From NCBI GenBank assembly GCA_001566295.1, contig KQ964246.1:1488001-1552000 (forward strand): a stretch of DNA of 64,000 nt, given 5' to 3'. Under the pieces are notes generated by a model. It did not search any database, was not told where the DNA came from, and was given only the letters and a program-made list of their open reading frames with translations. This DNA comes from Microdochium bolleyi. Its lineage: Eukaryota > Ascomycota > Sordariomycetes > Xylariales > Microdochiaceae. Below, piece after piece: positions 36,701 through 48,883 of this stretch (its first letter is position 1; every line of letters begins with the position of its first letter). The translations under genes and the position numbers were made by a program.

Positions 36701-37578
36701 CTGGCCAACACCTTCGCCACGGGCAAGAAGGCCGTCAACACAACGTACAATATGCTCGGCAAGGTCACCTCGTCGGTGGCGGGCATCGTGGGCGGCAAGG
36801 ACGTGGTCGCGCACGGGTTCAGCTCCGTGAAGAAGGCCGTCGGCAAGTCCGGCCTCATGGGCAACGTCGTGAACCAGTTCGGTGAGCTCGACATTGGCGA
36901 GATCCTGCGCGACATGTGGACGCACGAGTCCAAGGACCTCGAGCGGACGTACCTGATCCGCACGCTGCAGGGTATCGCCCATCAGAAGGGTATCAGAATG
37001 ACATTCCTGTCGGGAGGTGAGTTCCCCCCTTTTTCCCCATAGCTTTGAGCACGCCGCAACAGAGCATCCCAACTGACAATACACACACGCATACAGACGT
37101 CAACGCCTCTGGCGCCGGCCTGGTCCACGACCCGAGCCACCCGAGCGACCACAAGACCATGTACCAGGTCATCGCCTCGCCCATTGTCGCGGCGCCGGCG
37201 GCACAATACATCCTCAAGCTCCTGCACAACAACAAGGCGCAGTACGTCCCCTCGAACGGGCAGAAGAGCACGCACGAGGTCAGCGACACCAAGGAGGACA
37301 TGATGGAGATCTTCCACACGGACGCGTCCGGGGCGCCGCGCGAGCTCAAGAAGCTCATGGGGCGCCGCAACTACGTGGCCTTTGTCGCGTACGACCCGGA
37401 CCAGGCGCAGGGCATGCCGCAGCAGCCGCCGCACTTCCAGCAGCAGAACGGCGGCAGCGGCGCGGGGCTGAACAAGCTCAGCCTCGCGGTGGACTTTGTG
37501 GTGCAAGGAGACGGCGCGTTCGCGGGACCGACCAAGTACGGGCCCGTCATCATCCCGCATCTAGAGTTTGGGCGGTGA
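33766..37578 (+). CDS. WW-domain protein with PhoD-like metallophosphatase region
   Basis: Three exons: 33766-36269, 36328-37016 and 37097-37578, giving 1224 residues. Introns are 58 and 80 nt. Residues 1-490 are Pro/Gln/Ser-rich and disordered, with a poly-Gln stretch (CAG/CAA codons, about 34606-34670). A WW domain lies at about 492-525 (LPEGWIAHLD, then YYYIHLATQATQWEFP, with both Trp). From about residue 600 the protein matches the fungal PhoD-like family: YFGPYLRYVNMD, HVCQIDDHDIFDGYGSYP and HQKGIRMTFLSGDV. WW domains bind Pro-rich ligands, while PhoD-type enzymes hydrolyse phosphodiesters or monoesters using two metals. The usual GDVH motif reads GDVN here, so activity is uncertain. Start chosen at ATG 33766; an in-frame ATG at 33685 would add 27 residues of leader-like sequence. 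Confidence 0.88.
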
Positions 37579-37947
37579 TGTGATGCACTGTTGGATAAGG
37601 GGAGTAGAGGAGGATGGGAAACACGTCGTATGTGGAGGGCAGTGAATATTGGAGCAGCATGGTTCGGATATACCTTGAGCACTTACTCTTATCATTTATT
37701 TTCATGTTCGTTTTCAAAGTCAGACTCTTTTTCGATTTTAGAGAGGCCCAACAAAACCCATTCTAGAGCCGATGCAAGACGCGGTGTTGTGATTGTGCTG
37801 CAGACCATCATTACTCTGACAAGTCTGCCGGGGTTCTCTTTTTTATTTTTTGCATTATGTATACAGTCTCGCTTTTTCTTTGTAATAGTCTAGATCATGA
37901 CCCGTGCCATTCTAGCACCGCTCATGATAAAGAGGGCGGCGAGAAAG
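37579..37947. other. Convergent 3' region, WW-PhoD gene and phosphomannomutase
   Basis: 369 bases, T-rich towards the right (runs near 37840-37880). It should hold both polyadenylation regions. No gene. Confidence 0.5.
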
Positions 37948-39060
37948 TTAGACGTCAAAGAGCTCCTTGAGGATCTTCATCGTGTCCTCGGGCCCCGTGA
38001 CGGAGTGGCCCGTCGTCCGGGAGTCCTCGTAGATCTCCCAGTCGTTGCCGCCCTTGAACGTCTTGTCGCCGAAGAAGTGGATGGTCGTGTACTCGACGCC
38101 GCCCTTCTTGGCCTCGGCCTCAAGGTGGCCGAGGCAGTACGTCTTGTCCCAGCCCGTGGGGAAGACGTCGAAGGAGATCTGGCCGCCGATGGAGAATCTG
38201 TTATGTCATCAAAGTTAGAGAAGTTTCGAGAGCGTAGTAGGAGAGTCGGTATCGAGTAGGTGTGAACCCCTCCCGAGCAGTAGTCCGCGCTGCGAAAGGG
38301 GTACTCTCCCGGGGAAAGCACATGACGGGGGGAGGAGAGGGGGAAGAGCCTTGACTCACGTCAGACCAAGATCGCCAAACTCCTGCTTCAGCTTCTCGAC
38401 CATTGTCTCGCGGATCTTGTGCTGCTTGTCGTACGCCTCGTACTCGTTGCGCTCGGCCGTGCTGGCGTTACGGCCGATGGGGCTGATGTTGACCATGCCG
38501 TTGCGGAACTCGATGAAGGTGCCGCGCTTGACGGGGATGTCGAGGTCGGCGACGTAGTGCAGGACGAACTTGACGAGCTTCTTGTACTGCTCCTCGCCGA
38601 TCCACTTGATGAAGCTGTTGGAAGGCAGCTCCTGGCCGAGCTTGTAGGCGGTGAGCCCGTTCTCGCTGAAGCAGAAGTCGAACATGGCGGTGACGGGGCG
38701 GCCGGGCGCGCCGAGCTGCTCCTGCTGCTTGACCAGGTCGGAGCCGCCGACGAAGCCGATCGCGACCTTCTGGCGCAGGGCCTGCAGGGTGGCGAGCATT
38801 TCGGGGGAGACGCCCTGGAGAGTATAGGGATGCCCCAAAGGTTAGCGGGGGAGGCCATGAGAGTGGTGGGCATGTGCGTTTGAGGGTCCAATGGCTTCTA
38901 TGGGGATTTGATATGACTGAGCAGGTAGAGGAGATGGTCCGGCACATACGAGGCGCGCGGGGGTGAGAGTGCCGTCGACATCGAAGAGGCAGATGGTGTT
39001 CTTGATGGGGCGGTCCTCGAGGGGGACGACGCCCTGGCTGGCTACTGCGGCATCGGCCAT
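37948..39060 (-). CDS. pmm1: Phosphomannomutase
   Basis: Three exons: 37948-38197, 38360-38814 and 38950-39060, giving 271 residues, the normal length. Introns are 162 and 135 nt, longer than most here; the 135-nt intron has a GCTAAC branch site. HAD-type motif LFDVDGTLTPAR carries the phospho-acceptor Asp27 and acid/base Asp29. Other family blocks are VGGSDLVKQQEQL, FDFCFSENG, RGTFIEFRNGMVNISPIGRNA and the Mg-binding region GQISFDVFPTGWDKTYCL with HFFGDKT. The enzyme converts mannose-6-phosphate to mannose-1-phosphate in the cytosol, supplying GDP-mannose for N- and O-glycosylation, GPI anchors and cell-wall mannans (yeast Sec53). It is usually essential. The upstream leader DNA holds a long poly-A tract on the coding strand (39409-39424). 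Confidence 0.95.
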
Positions 39061-39730
39061 GGTTGTGGTTTTAGAGGTGGTCGAGGTTCGTGGGAGGATG
39101 GAGGCACGAAGCGGCATGCACGTATGCTTGAGGCTTGGACGAGGTCGTCGAGATGTTGTGGTGGGAGTTGAACTTTGGGGAGGGAAGGGAAACAATGGAT
39201 GGACCACGAACGCTGCCCCTCCTTCCCACGTGAAGCTAAGCTCCGGGAACCCCTGGATTGACCACCAGGACCCTTGCTGTGCCCCGCCCATCAAGGTGAA
39301 GGGCTGCCAGCCAGTCATTGAGGGAGGCTCCCTGCCTGCCGGCTGGACGACTTTGGCACATGCTTCGCGGGCAGCTCTTGTTGAACCACTCAGCTTTGGG
39401 GGGTTTTTCTTTTTTTTTTTTTTCTTAGTCGACTAGAGAGCTTCTAAAGACAGCTCATGGGCCGCGCAGTATATAGCCTTCCCATGAAGCATATGCGGAC
39501 GCCCAATTTGTACAAAAGTTTAATCAGATTCATGTTATTATACGATGCTGTTACCTGCTGCCCAGTTGAGCCGGGCAGCATCTACTGGGTATATTGTACT
39601 CAGAAATAATGTTCAAGGGCCAACATCCAGATGATACAGGGTATAAAAATGCTGCTAGGACGGAATGTAGATCATGATGCAGCCGTGGAAAGTAAGAAAA
39701 GAAGAATAAGAATAAGACCTCCATGTCACA
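39061..39730. other. Spacer between phosphomannomutase and exchanger genes
   Basis: 670 bases: phosphomannomutase promoter on the left and 3' end of the exchanger gene on the right (both minus strand). A T-rich run at 39409-39424 (A-rich on the coding strand) may help exclude nucleosomes. No gene is supported. Confidence 0.5.
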
Positions 39731-42700
39731 TCATGAAACGCTCTGCCAGGCGCCAGTCACCTCCACAATCAGATTCGCGATCGTGCCCAAGGACCACAGG
39801 GCTATCAAGAAGATGCCGATCTTCCTGCTCATGACCCACTTGTTGTACGGGATCAGAACGAGCAGGGCCGCCAGAGTGATCAGCAGCGTGATGGCTGACA
39901 CCATCAGCGTGCCACTGACATGGATGTGGTACGGCTTGTACTTGATTGGGAGCTCGTCGTGCTTGCGGTGCTTCTTGTTGGCGGTCTGGATGATCTGGTA
40001 CGCGCCGCCGAGGCCGATGCCAAGAAGAATGTTGAGCAGCGGCCCTCCGAAGCATGCAGATCTGCGAATATGATGAAAAGTCAGCCATCGCGAAAGTTTG
40101 TGGTTGGTAGGGTTGACAAATATGACTTACAGGGCCATTACAGAGTAGCCAAGCCGAGCGACCGTGATGTCAGCGACCAGATCGCCAACGGAGTTGCCGA
40201 CGGCAAATACCGTCAAGCCCAGGATCGCCTCGGAGATGTTCAGAATGACACCAAACGCCTTGAGCACGCCTACGACCTCGCCCGCAATCGTGGAGATCCA
40301 CGCGACTGCAATGCAGAACCCCAAGAAGCAAAAGAGAAAATGGTACTTGGGGCGGCGTTCCGCCGTCGTCAGTGTCAGCAGGGCACCCAGAAGCACGAGC
40401 GAGACGATTAGGGAACCCATCATGGCCCTGATCAGGACCTTGCCAGGCTGGTCCAGATCTTCCAGTATGTTCGCCCAGATGATGGTAACACAGAACAAGG
40501 GTCCCGTAAAGACTTGTATGATGAGGAGCCACCTGTTCCAGCCTTCCGTGTCGTCGGGGCAAGTGGACTCGGGCTGAACATCCGAGGCTGGCTTTCGTGC
40601 ATGCTCAGGGGTCGGGACCACGATGGGTACGAATCCGGTGGGCGATGGCTGCTGGGAGCTGGGCTCGTCCACATCAATCAGCGTGGGGAGCGACGTGTTC
40701 GAGGACATTGTCCCTCGGCTTCTCCGGTAACGCTGCCACTCTGTTTCGTGCTCGATAGGCTCATGAGGCTCAAAGGAAATAGCAGGAGCGACAGAGTCCC
40801 GATTTCCCGAGGCTGGCTGCTCAGTGATATCCGCACCATCGTCATCGTCCATGGTCTCGTTCTCCACCACTGGAAGTGTGACAACCAGAAGAAGAACACT
40901 GGGGACAGATAGGACACTGATTATCTTGCCCATGATGTCTTTACCTTTCCAATCGATCATGGTAGGAAAAAGCGTGTTCCGGAGGACATGTGGTGCCGGC
41001 AGGTACCTGTATGGCCACCAACTGACAGGCTTGACTTCGTCTGGGGTATGCAGCCTGATGAAGGCAGACCTCTCGTCCAAACCTGGGGAAGGCAAATCCA
41101 GACGTGGCATTGGGGCGGGATCCGGATGCGGCGTCATGACCAGTGGCGACTCCGTGTATCGAGGAAAAGGTGAAGTGGCCGGCGATGATAATTGGCTACC
41201 CATGGGACTAGGTATCTGAAGGCGAAGCTGTGCTGGACCCGGCGAACCTGGCGGATTTCCGCGGGGCGCAGGCGCACTTGGACTTGCTCCGCGAGACTGG
41301 TCCAGTGGCGGGGGCGCGAGCATGCCGTCGACCGTATGAGTACTCATACTAGTGGCGCGACTGCGGTCTGGCGGGGATTGCCCCTGTGCCAGGTCCGAGT
41401 CGAGGGACAAAGGCACGTTGCCATAAGATAATGCGCGACTCCTAGCCGCTCTGAGTGCCTCTGCTGCGACATCGTGTGCCTGATAATCCACTCGTGTTGC
41501 CGAATAGACTTGTCCCGGAGAAGATGGCATTGGGCCAAGACCGTCGTGCGAATGACTTCGATAATGCAATGGGCGCATGCGCATGTTTCCTTCTTGTTGA
41601 AGGGACGCCAGCACCGACCTGAACTCCAGAGCGCCGATCAGACTTGGTCGGATCGGGGCGATGGTGGTGTTACTCCTGCCTCCCCGCGGACGGTTCACGC
41701 GCATGCTGCTGGTCATCTCGGCTGCGATGTGCTGGGCCCGGTCGTAATCTTCATCGTTGTCAGTCCCTTCCAAACCAATCCGAGGACCTCTCTCCAGCAC
41801 GCCAATGTCGACACTGGCGTGTACGGGAGGCATCTGAGGACGCCGTTCCTGCTGGCGGTTGTCTTCCTCGTCTGGAAAGTCTCTGTATGGCTCGAGTTCA
41901 TCGTTGCCTCGAACGTCGTCGGATAGGAAGAAGTGGCTGCGGGAGGCGATTTCTTTCGCCTCTCTTAGGTCTTTGCGCTTCTCGTAGGTGTGCCATACGA
42001 CGACGAACACGACGTAGAATGCATAGAAGATGACCATGCTGAGGCATTCCCAGAGATAGATGTCGCCGTCGGCGAGGAACACCATGGTAAAGGACACGGC
42101 AACAAGGAAGAAGAGGATGTCGCGCAGGAAGGTGGCCTTCATGACCTTGAACTCCCTCACGAGGGCCATTGAGCCAGCCACGACAGCTGTGATGAAGCCG
42201 GCCGCGCCGATGAGCTCTCCGACAGCCATGCTGCCGCTGTTGGAGCTCATAGCCGCAAAGGTGCTGAACACGTCTGGCGAGCCATTGCCGAAGGCCAGGA
42301 AAGTGACACCTGCGAGGCTCTCGCTGAGGCCCAAAATGGTGGCGATTGTGCTCAGGTTGATGCTGAAGAAGTCGCTGGCTGCGATCCCAATAGTGGTGAA
42401 GAGCATGCCGAGCCACACCACCAGGACGGTGAAGGCGACGGGTTTGGCATTGCTGAGGTCGCAGTAGTAGAACTCGAGATACTGGATCAGGCCGGCCTCA
42501 TCATCACCGCAGTTGCGGCGCACGTAGTCGCACTTGTCGGCGGCATCGTGGACGAGGCGACAGTCCTCGCCGGCGCGGCGCTGAAGTGGCAAGCCCTGGA
42601 CCGAGGCTGCATCGCGTGCGGGGACCGGGCCCCTGACGAAGAGGCAGTAGACGGCGAGCAGAGTGAAGATGAGGACGGTCGCGTAGAAAGGCCGATACCT

Positions 42701-42817
42701 CAGGCGGTCGGACCTGCGCCGGGCGCGCGACATCTTGTGTGGATTTGAGCCGTCGAGGCTACGCGAGCCATGACCGAGGGGTGAGGCGAGGACGCCGCGC
42801 ACGAGCAGGTTGACCAT
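39731..42817 (-). CDS. Sodium/calcium exchanger family membrane protein
   Basis: Two exons: 39731-40061 and 40131-42817, giving 1005 residues. The 69-nt intron splits a Leu codon, and the second exon supplies the last transmembrane helices (GGPLLNILLGIGLGGAYQII and later). The two inverted alpha repeats are present: SLAGVTFLAFGNGSPDVF at about 168-185 and AVGNSVGDLVADI at about 872-884. Between them lies a cytosolic loop of several hundred Ser/Pro-rich residues. The N-terminus has a transmembrane segment (YATVLIFTLLAVYCLFV) and a Cys-containing lumenal region, as in NCLX/YDL206W-type CCX exchangers. Such proteins exchange Ca2+ for Na+ or H+ on an internal membrane. Compartment and ion are inferred. 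A second ATG at 42733 (MSRARRRSDR) is an alternative start. Confidence 0.92.
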
Positions 42818-43978
42818 GCGGCACGTGAGCGTTGGAGATGGGACGAGGGGGCCTGGAGGCTGCAGCGGCAGGGAAAGCTTCGGAACTGGCCGAGCTGGCG
42901 GTTATTGTATACCTTATCTATTGTATGTATCGTGGGGGCCCGTGACGTAGGCGTGTGGATCACGGCCGCGAGGGGATGAGTGCTGGTGAAGCAGCGACGA
43001 GAAAGGTCCGGGCTGGGTGACGATGGGTTGACGTCTCCACCATGCGCAGCGGCGCACCAGAGCTGTCGGGAGTGTAAAGTATTTAAGGTTGGGGGAGGTG
43101 GTCGAACTGGTGACGAAGGGCCGGGAAACCAGAAGCTTGGCCAAGCACAGCCCCGGCCGGCGGGCTCGCGGTGCCTGGGCAGCTCGCCCGCCCACCCGGC
43201 CAACTCTAATCGCACTTAAGCATGCTGCCTCTTCGGGCAGGTCTGTCCGCAGCCCAGTCTTGATCGCGATGCGATCTCCTGTGCCTTGGCATGGGCTCCC
43301 TCCGGGAAACCAGGCGCCAGCCAATCTGCGGGCCGGGTGCTCGCTCGTGAATCAAGCCCAACACATCGAGACAGCGCCAGCTGTCGCCCACGCGTCATCT
43401 CGCCACGTCTCTGGGCAGGACAGGACTGTGCAGAGCGTGTTGCTCACGACGATGCAGCGGATCCCATCTGGGCGTTCCGTCTCGTTGAGCATTGCGCTGG
43501 CTGCTTTGCCACTTGTTGTAAGCTCTTTGTTGTAGTGTGAGGCTTTCGATTTGTTCGTTTAGGACTCAGGCCCGTCAGATTCGGGAAGACGATTGAAACC
43601 ACGCAGTTGAGACTTCGCTGTCCTACGCAGCCAGGCACCTTGAGTGTATTTCTCTGGGTAGCCAAGTGCACGTAATGTGCCTGCCTATCAAGAAGCCCCA
43701 AGATGGTCAGCTTCAGAGGCCAGTACCTGACTGCTTCACAGTGATTACGTGAGCAGAAGTCGACATGTGCTTGCTTCACCACGGAGCGGGGCAGTGGCCC
43801 GTGCAGGACGCTGGCGCCGTGGGCTGCTCGTCCATTTGTTTACTTTCTGGCTGCACGACATGCGCTGGAGCGGCCGCTGTTACCAGGGGTCCTGCGATGC
43901 TTCACAACACACAAGACATCCCCCTCCTCCCCCTCATCAACACATGCCGCGAGTTCCACGCATGCAACACTCACCACG
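42818..43978. promoter_or_regulatory. Divergent promoter region, exchanger and condensin genes
   Basis: 1.16 kb between the two start codons. GC-rich, with no recognisable family in any frame and no clear TATA box. Confidence 0.5.
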
Positions 43979-46767
43979 ATGCCTCGCGTAGCCAACGCCC
44001 CTCGCGCCAACCCGGGCACAAAGCCCACCGGCGGCACCAGCTCCTCTCTCCGGTGCGTCCGCCTGCATCCCACCGCCTCTCCGCTTTTTGTTTACTCGCC
44101 GTTGCCCGGCGCGGGCATCAAGGCCCGGCGCATGAAAATGCCACCCCTGCACATGCACTCGCTGACCGCGCTCGCAATCTCTTCGCAGGATCCCGCTCAA
44201 CGACGACGCCCAGGAGAAAAAGGGCCGCCTGCACTCGCGTAAGGCCCTCCACGAGAAGCAGATCAACGAGCTCCAGGCTGCAGCTGCCACGCCTAAGAAG
44301 GGCGCCCTCAGGCTGGAGAGCGGTGCCGAAAATGCGTCTCCCCGCTCGGATGCGCGCGACCCGCGGCTCGGCGGGGACGACGACGATGACGATGACTTCG
44401 CCATGGGAGGGACCGGTGTCACGCCCATGAAGCGTGTCCCCATCCTGGCCAACTTCGAGGAGTGGATGAAGATGGCGACAGACAACAAGATCAATGCCGC
44501 CAACTCGTGGAACTTTGCGCTCATCGACTACTTCCACGACATGTCGCTCCTCAAGGAGGGAGACGGCGTCAACTTCCAGAGGGCCAGCTGCACGCTCGAC
44601 GGCTGCGTCAAGATCTACACCAGCAGAGTTGACAGTGTCGCGACAGAGACGGGCAAGCTGCTAAGTGGTTTGGCCGACAGCAATTCAAAGAAGAGGGAGA
44701 AGGACGGAGAAGAGGGCGAAGGTGAAGAGAGCGAGGATGAGGTTGATCAGGACGGTAACGTCATTCGGAGGACAAAGAAGAAGCGGGTAGGTTGGCGTCT
44801 CACAACTATAGCACCTCTACAGTCGGAGCTGACATGGCCACTTCATCCAGCAACGTTCATCAGAGGCTACTCTAGCTTCATCCTTCGCCTCGTTGCAGCT
44901 CAAGAAACTCGAGCTCGAGTTCGCTGTCGATCCACTGTTCAAGAAGGCATCTGCGGATTTCGACGAAGGAGGCGCCAAAGGTCTTCTGCTCAACCATCTC
45001 ATGATCGACGCGCAAGGCCGCATTGTATTCGACAGCAGCGACGACAGCAACGATGCATCGGCGGATGTCATCAAGCCCAGAAGACGAGAAGATTTCGCTG
45101 GGGAGGACGAGGGTGATGCTGGGGAGGACGAAGAAGACGAAGCCACCATGATCGCCGATCAGCTTGAGTTGGAAGCCGAGGAGGAGGATGTCGAGATCGA
45201 CATTGCATCTCTGGGAGCCAAGTTCTTCCCAGATCTATCACGCCTGGACGAGCAGGACGTTTGTCCATCGCTCAAGAATTTCGACCTCGGCAACCCGTCC
45301 GACTCGCTCGATATTCCTTTCCTGCGTGCCCAGGATGACCACGATGACGATGGCGAAGATGGCTTCGGCGGAGTCGGCAATAAATCTGGCATGGACATTG
45401 ACGACGACAACCCTGCCGGCTTTGATGACATGACTAACATGGGTGGCTTTGACGTTGATGTTGCATTTGGTGAGGGTGGTGAAGCTTGGGCTAAGGAGGT
45501 CAAGCTTGAGCCCCAGATGCGGCCCTTCGACCTTGGACTCGAGGATGCCGAGCCTGGTGCCGATGGAGTTGACGGTGTTGATGACGACAATGGCGACTTC
45601 GTGGTGTCCATGAGACGAGGCCAAGGAGATGACCAGATGCATCAGGATATCCTTGGCTATTTTGATCAGGCACTTCAGAAGAACTGGGCAGGACCTGAAC
45701 ACTGGCGGATCAGAAAGATCAAGGACGGCAACAAGCCAGAGGGTGCAACACGGACGCGCAAGGAGAAGGAGCCATTCGAGATTGACTTTGTCTCACCGCT
45801 CGACCCCAAGCTGGCGGACGCCATCTACACCCAAGCATCAAGCAACTCTGCCATTTCCATGCCGAAGAAGGACTGGCGGTCAAAGACTCGCAATTTGCTC
45901 CCTGACGACAAGCACTTCAACTCGACACAGCTTTTGAGCTTGTTCCTCAAGCCCAAGGCCCGGCTCAGTCGCAAGGTGCGGATGGGTCAGTCTGGTGGCA
46001 TGTTCGGAAACCTTGGCCAGCATGATAATCTGGCCCCCGGTGCCATGGATGAGGCTTTCTGGGCACAGAATGCTCCTCTCCAGAGCACTGAACAGGACGA
46101 TATGCTCCCACAAGGAGACTACGATGCCAACTTCTTTGACGATGAGATGCCACTTCCTGGTGGCGGTCTGTTGGACGATGACGACGATATGGAGTTCGCT
46201 GATGCACGAGACCACTTCTCCCCTGGTGGTGATGCCGCGCCTACAGCGACTTTTGGTGGCTTCACTGGGCTGCTTGACGGTGGCTTGACAATGGGCGGCT
46301 TTGGCACACAGCTCGTTACTTCGACGCGGCGATTGAGGCCAGAATACGTCAACTTTGCGCGTGTGGCCAAGAAGGTTGATGTCCGACGGTTGAAGGAGAA
46401 TATGTGGAAGGGCATGGGCCTGGAGATGGCAGAGGTACGTCGCCCATCAATACCTAGCTACACGGCTGCAGCACAGACTAACAACGTCCTGCAGGAACCC
46501 GATCGCACAGCAATGCCAACACCACAGAAGGACCCAACAATAACCACCCCTGGTGAGATGGAGCAGACGCTGCTGTTCACAGACGTCATGAACAACCTGC
46601 AATCAGCGTACTCCAAGTCAGCTATGGGAGACATCTCGACGAGTTTCTGCTTCATCAGTCTGTTGCACTTGGCCAACGAGAAGGGTCTGGTGATCAACAA
46701 GACACCAGAGCTTACCGAGCTCGAGATCAAGAAAGATTGGACAGCAGAGTTCACAGGAGAGGGCTAG
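43979..46767 (+). CDS. brn1: Condensin complex subunit 2 (Brn1/Cnd2/CAP-H kleisin)
   Basis: Four exons: 43979-44052, 44189-44786, 44851-46434 and 46495-46767, giving 842 residues. Introns are 136, 64 and 60 nt. The third exon begins QRSSEATLASSFASLQLKKLELE, which fixes the acceptor at 44850. The N-terminal kleisin region (FEEWMKMATDNKINAANSWNFALIDYFHDM) should bind Smc2. The middle is acidic with barren-family blocks VDPLFKKASADFDEGGAKGLLLNHL and HWRIRKIKDGNKPEGATR. The C-terminal winged helix (DISTSFCFISLLHLANEKGLVI) should bind Smc4. The subunit links the two SMC ATPases and the HEAT subunits and is needed to compact and segregate mitotic chromosomes. It is essential in yeasts. The last intron has no stop and keeps frame, so its retention would insert 20 residues. 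Confidence 0.94.
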
Positions 46768-47260
46768 TATGTAATGATTGCATGGGGAGAGGCGAGGTTC
46801 ATGAATGACGAGGAACGAGATATGTCTTTATCATCAGGATAGCTGCGGTGAAATGGGTCTACATAGGGATGGTACGGCTTGCGTGTGTATCTGATACCCT
46901 TTTGATCAGAACGACCCTCAATATTTAATGAACAACGACGCGCGGTCGAGCAATACATCAAAGGCATGACTATCCGAAAAGCCCAGAGTCACGACACTTG
47001 CAGCGCCTTGCGCAGAGGCAACGGCCGAAATGCAGTCGCAAAGGTCACGGGGCGAGCTGTCCTTGCCTCATCGTCTCCGTGAAAGTTGATCGTGCAAGGA
47101 GTGACCTGCCAGATACCAGACATGCTCCCAAACACTGGTTGTTGAACTTGGCCAGAGCCGATGGCCGGCTCAGATCGACCATGAGCGAATACGTCCCATG
47201 GCCGTGGCCATGGACCGTGTCCACGTGCCACTGTATAAAAGTGATATACAGAGTACTGCA

Positions 47261-47270
47261 TACCTAGGTA
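47261..47270. repeat. Palindrome TACCTAGGTA within a larger inverted repeat
   Basis: Exact 10-bp palindrome. GTACTG on the left and CAGTAC on the right extend it into an imperfect dyad of roughly 25 bases. Confidence 0.8.
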
Positions 47271-47450
47271 CAGTACTTGCTTAGACGACAAGTTATTATG
47301 CGAAGGAGGCTGGGCGGGGACTCGGTGCCGGTGGCCCCGACCCCGGCCGCCGCGCGGGCTGAGGTTTCCGGTTTAGTAGGCGAGCTGTTCCGTGTCTGTT
47401 ACTGCCGTGCGGCGAGGGCCCCCCATGTCCTTGGCATATCACGATTGCTC

Positions 47451-47465
47451 ACCGTACCGTACCGT
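47451..47465. repeat. ACCGT pentamer x3
   Basis: Three tandem ACCGT units. The same word family recurs at 54071-54100. Confidence 0.85.
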
Positions 47466-48090
47466 AAGTGTACCGGTGCTGTGCCGTGGTGTGGCGCCAT
47501 GTGGCGTGCCGTGCCGTGCGGTACGAAGCTGATCGGGAATGGTATCCACGGCGCTTGGTGGTGGCTGGGGCGCGGGATGCCGGCATGGGCTAAGATACAC
47601 GCACGGGTTTTGTACCGTGGTGTGTTGTCGTCTGCAATACCCTAGAGAAAGAATGACTTCGGAGGGAGCATTGAACCAGCACATTTTCTCGTCAGGGGGG
47701 AGCCGGAGAGCCGCCCGCTAGCACAGAGCGTCACTTGCGCCGTCTACCAGCCCGGAGGGTTTCCCGTCAGCAGAGATCGATCCGGCGCGGGATATGTCGT
47801 GACAGGGTTTGCGTAGTGTGCGATTCCCGCCGGACCCGCGAGCCGTAAAAGATGCGTGCATGCGTAGGAGGAGACAAGACTGGCGACAGGCGGATTATGC
47901 GTCGTCAAGTAGTTAGAGCCCGATCCGATCGGCATTGGAAGCTGCTCGAAGAGTCAGAGCAGACAAAAGACGCCGAGCTCGTTTTCCAGGCGAGGAGTGA
48001 CCGGTAATGATCGCACCTTTTGCTCATTTACACATCTTCTGATCGTGTGGCTACCTGGCTGTATTGTGGCTCCCCTATGGATATAGCGTC

Positions 48091-48829
48091 TCATCTCGCC
48101 TGCTCACCATCAGCACCGGCGCCAGCAGAGAGCAGAGTCTCGAAGAGCGCCACCACAGCCAGCCGCCTCCCTTCCCCATCCCAGAGCGAGTGGCATGGTA
48201 CCAGCGCCGGTGAAGATGTCGTGGGGCCACCTGTTGCTGCTGCTGCTGCTGCTGCTTCTACTGGTCCTGTTGGATATGGATCGATCTGGGCGTTGTCCGT
48301 GTAGACTAGATACGGTGCCGGATCTGAGGAGGAGGTACTGTTCCCAGTGCTACCGCCGTTGTTGATACGGTCGATCCCATTCGTACGGACCAGGTTTTGA
48401 ATGGAACCTGATACGGCATCACCAAGACGGCACAGGACCGCACTTAGCTCCGCCCGCTTGTGATAGCTGCCTTCCCGGCTATCGTGATTGTCCTCGATGG
48501 AGGGAATCACCGCGGTAGTGTGCAGATAGGTGCTGCCTTGTGGCGTGCTGACAGCGACGTGATGCAGGTCCACCAGCCCGGCCGTGTGGCTGTCTCCCGT
48601 GCCTCGGCCGGGGTTGACACTGCTGCGGACGGTCGCGACCTGTACAGAGCCCGCGGGGATCTTGCTCAGCCCGATATGCGCATGCCACTCGACGCATGCG
48701 GACCGCGGGAGCTCCTCGACCTCGGCAGAGAAGACGAACGGGACATGCGTTGCTCGCCTGTCGCGGCGGTTCTGTTCGCGAGCCTCCGCTGCTGCGCTGA
48801 CACCACCCGCGTCATCATATCCCAGGTCA

Positions 48830-48883
<54 letters not shown>

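Larger units (their letters stand above)
46768..48090. other. Convergent 3' region, condensin and Dph6-type genes
   Basis: 1.3 kb. Contains the palindrome TACCTAGGTA (47261-47270) flanked by inverted GTACTG/CAGTAC, a TATAAAA-like word near 47232, and ACCGT pentamers at 47451-47465 followed by GTGCCGTGCC-type words to 47525. No gene is supported. Confidence 0.5.
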
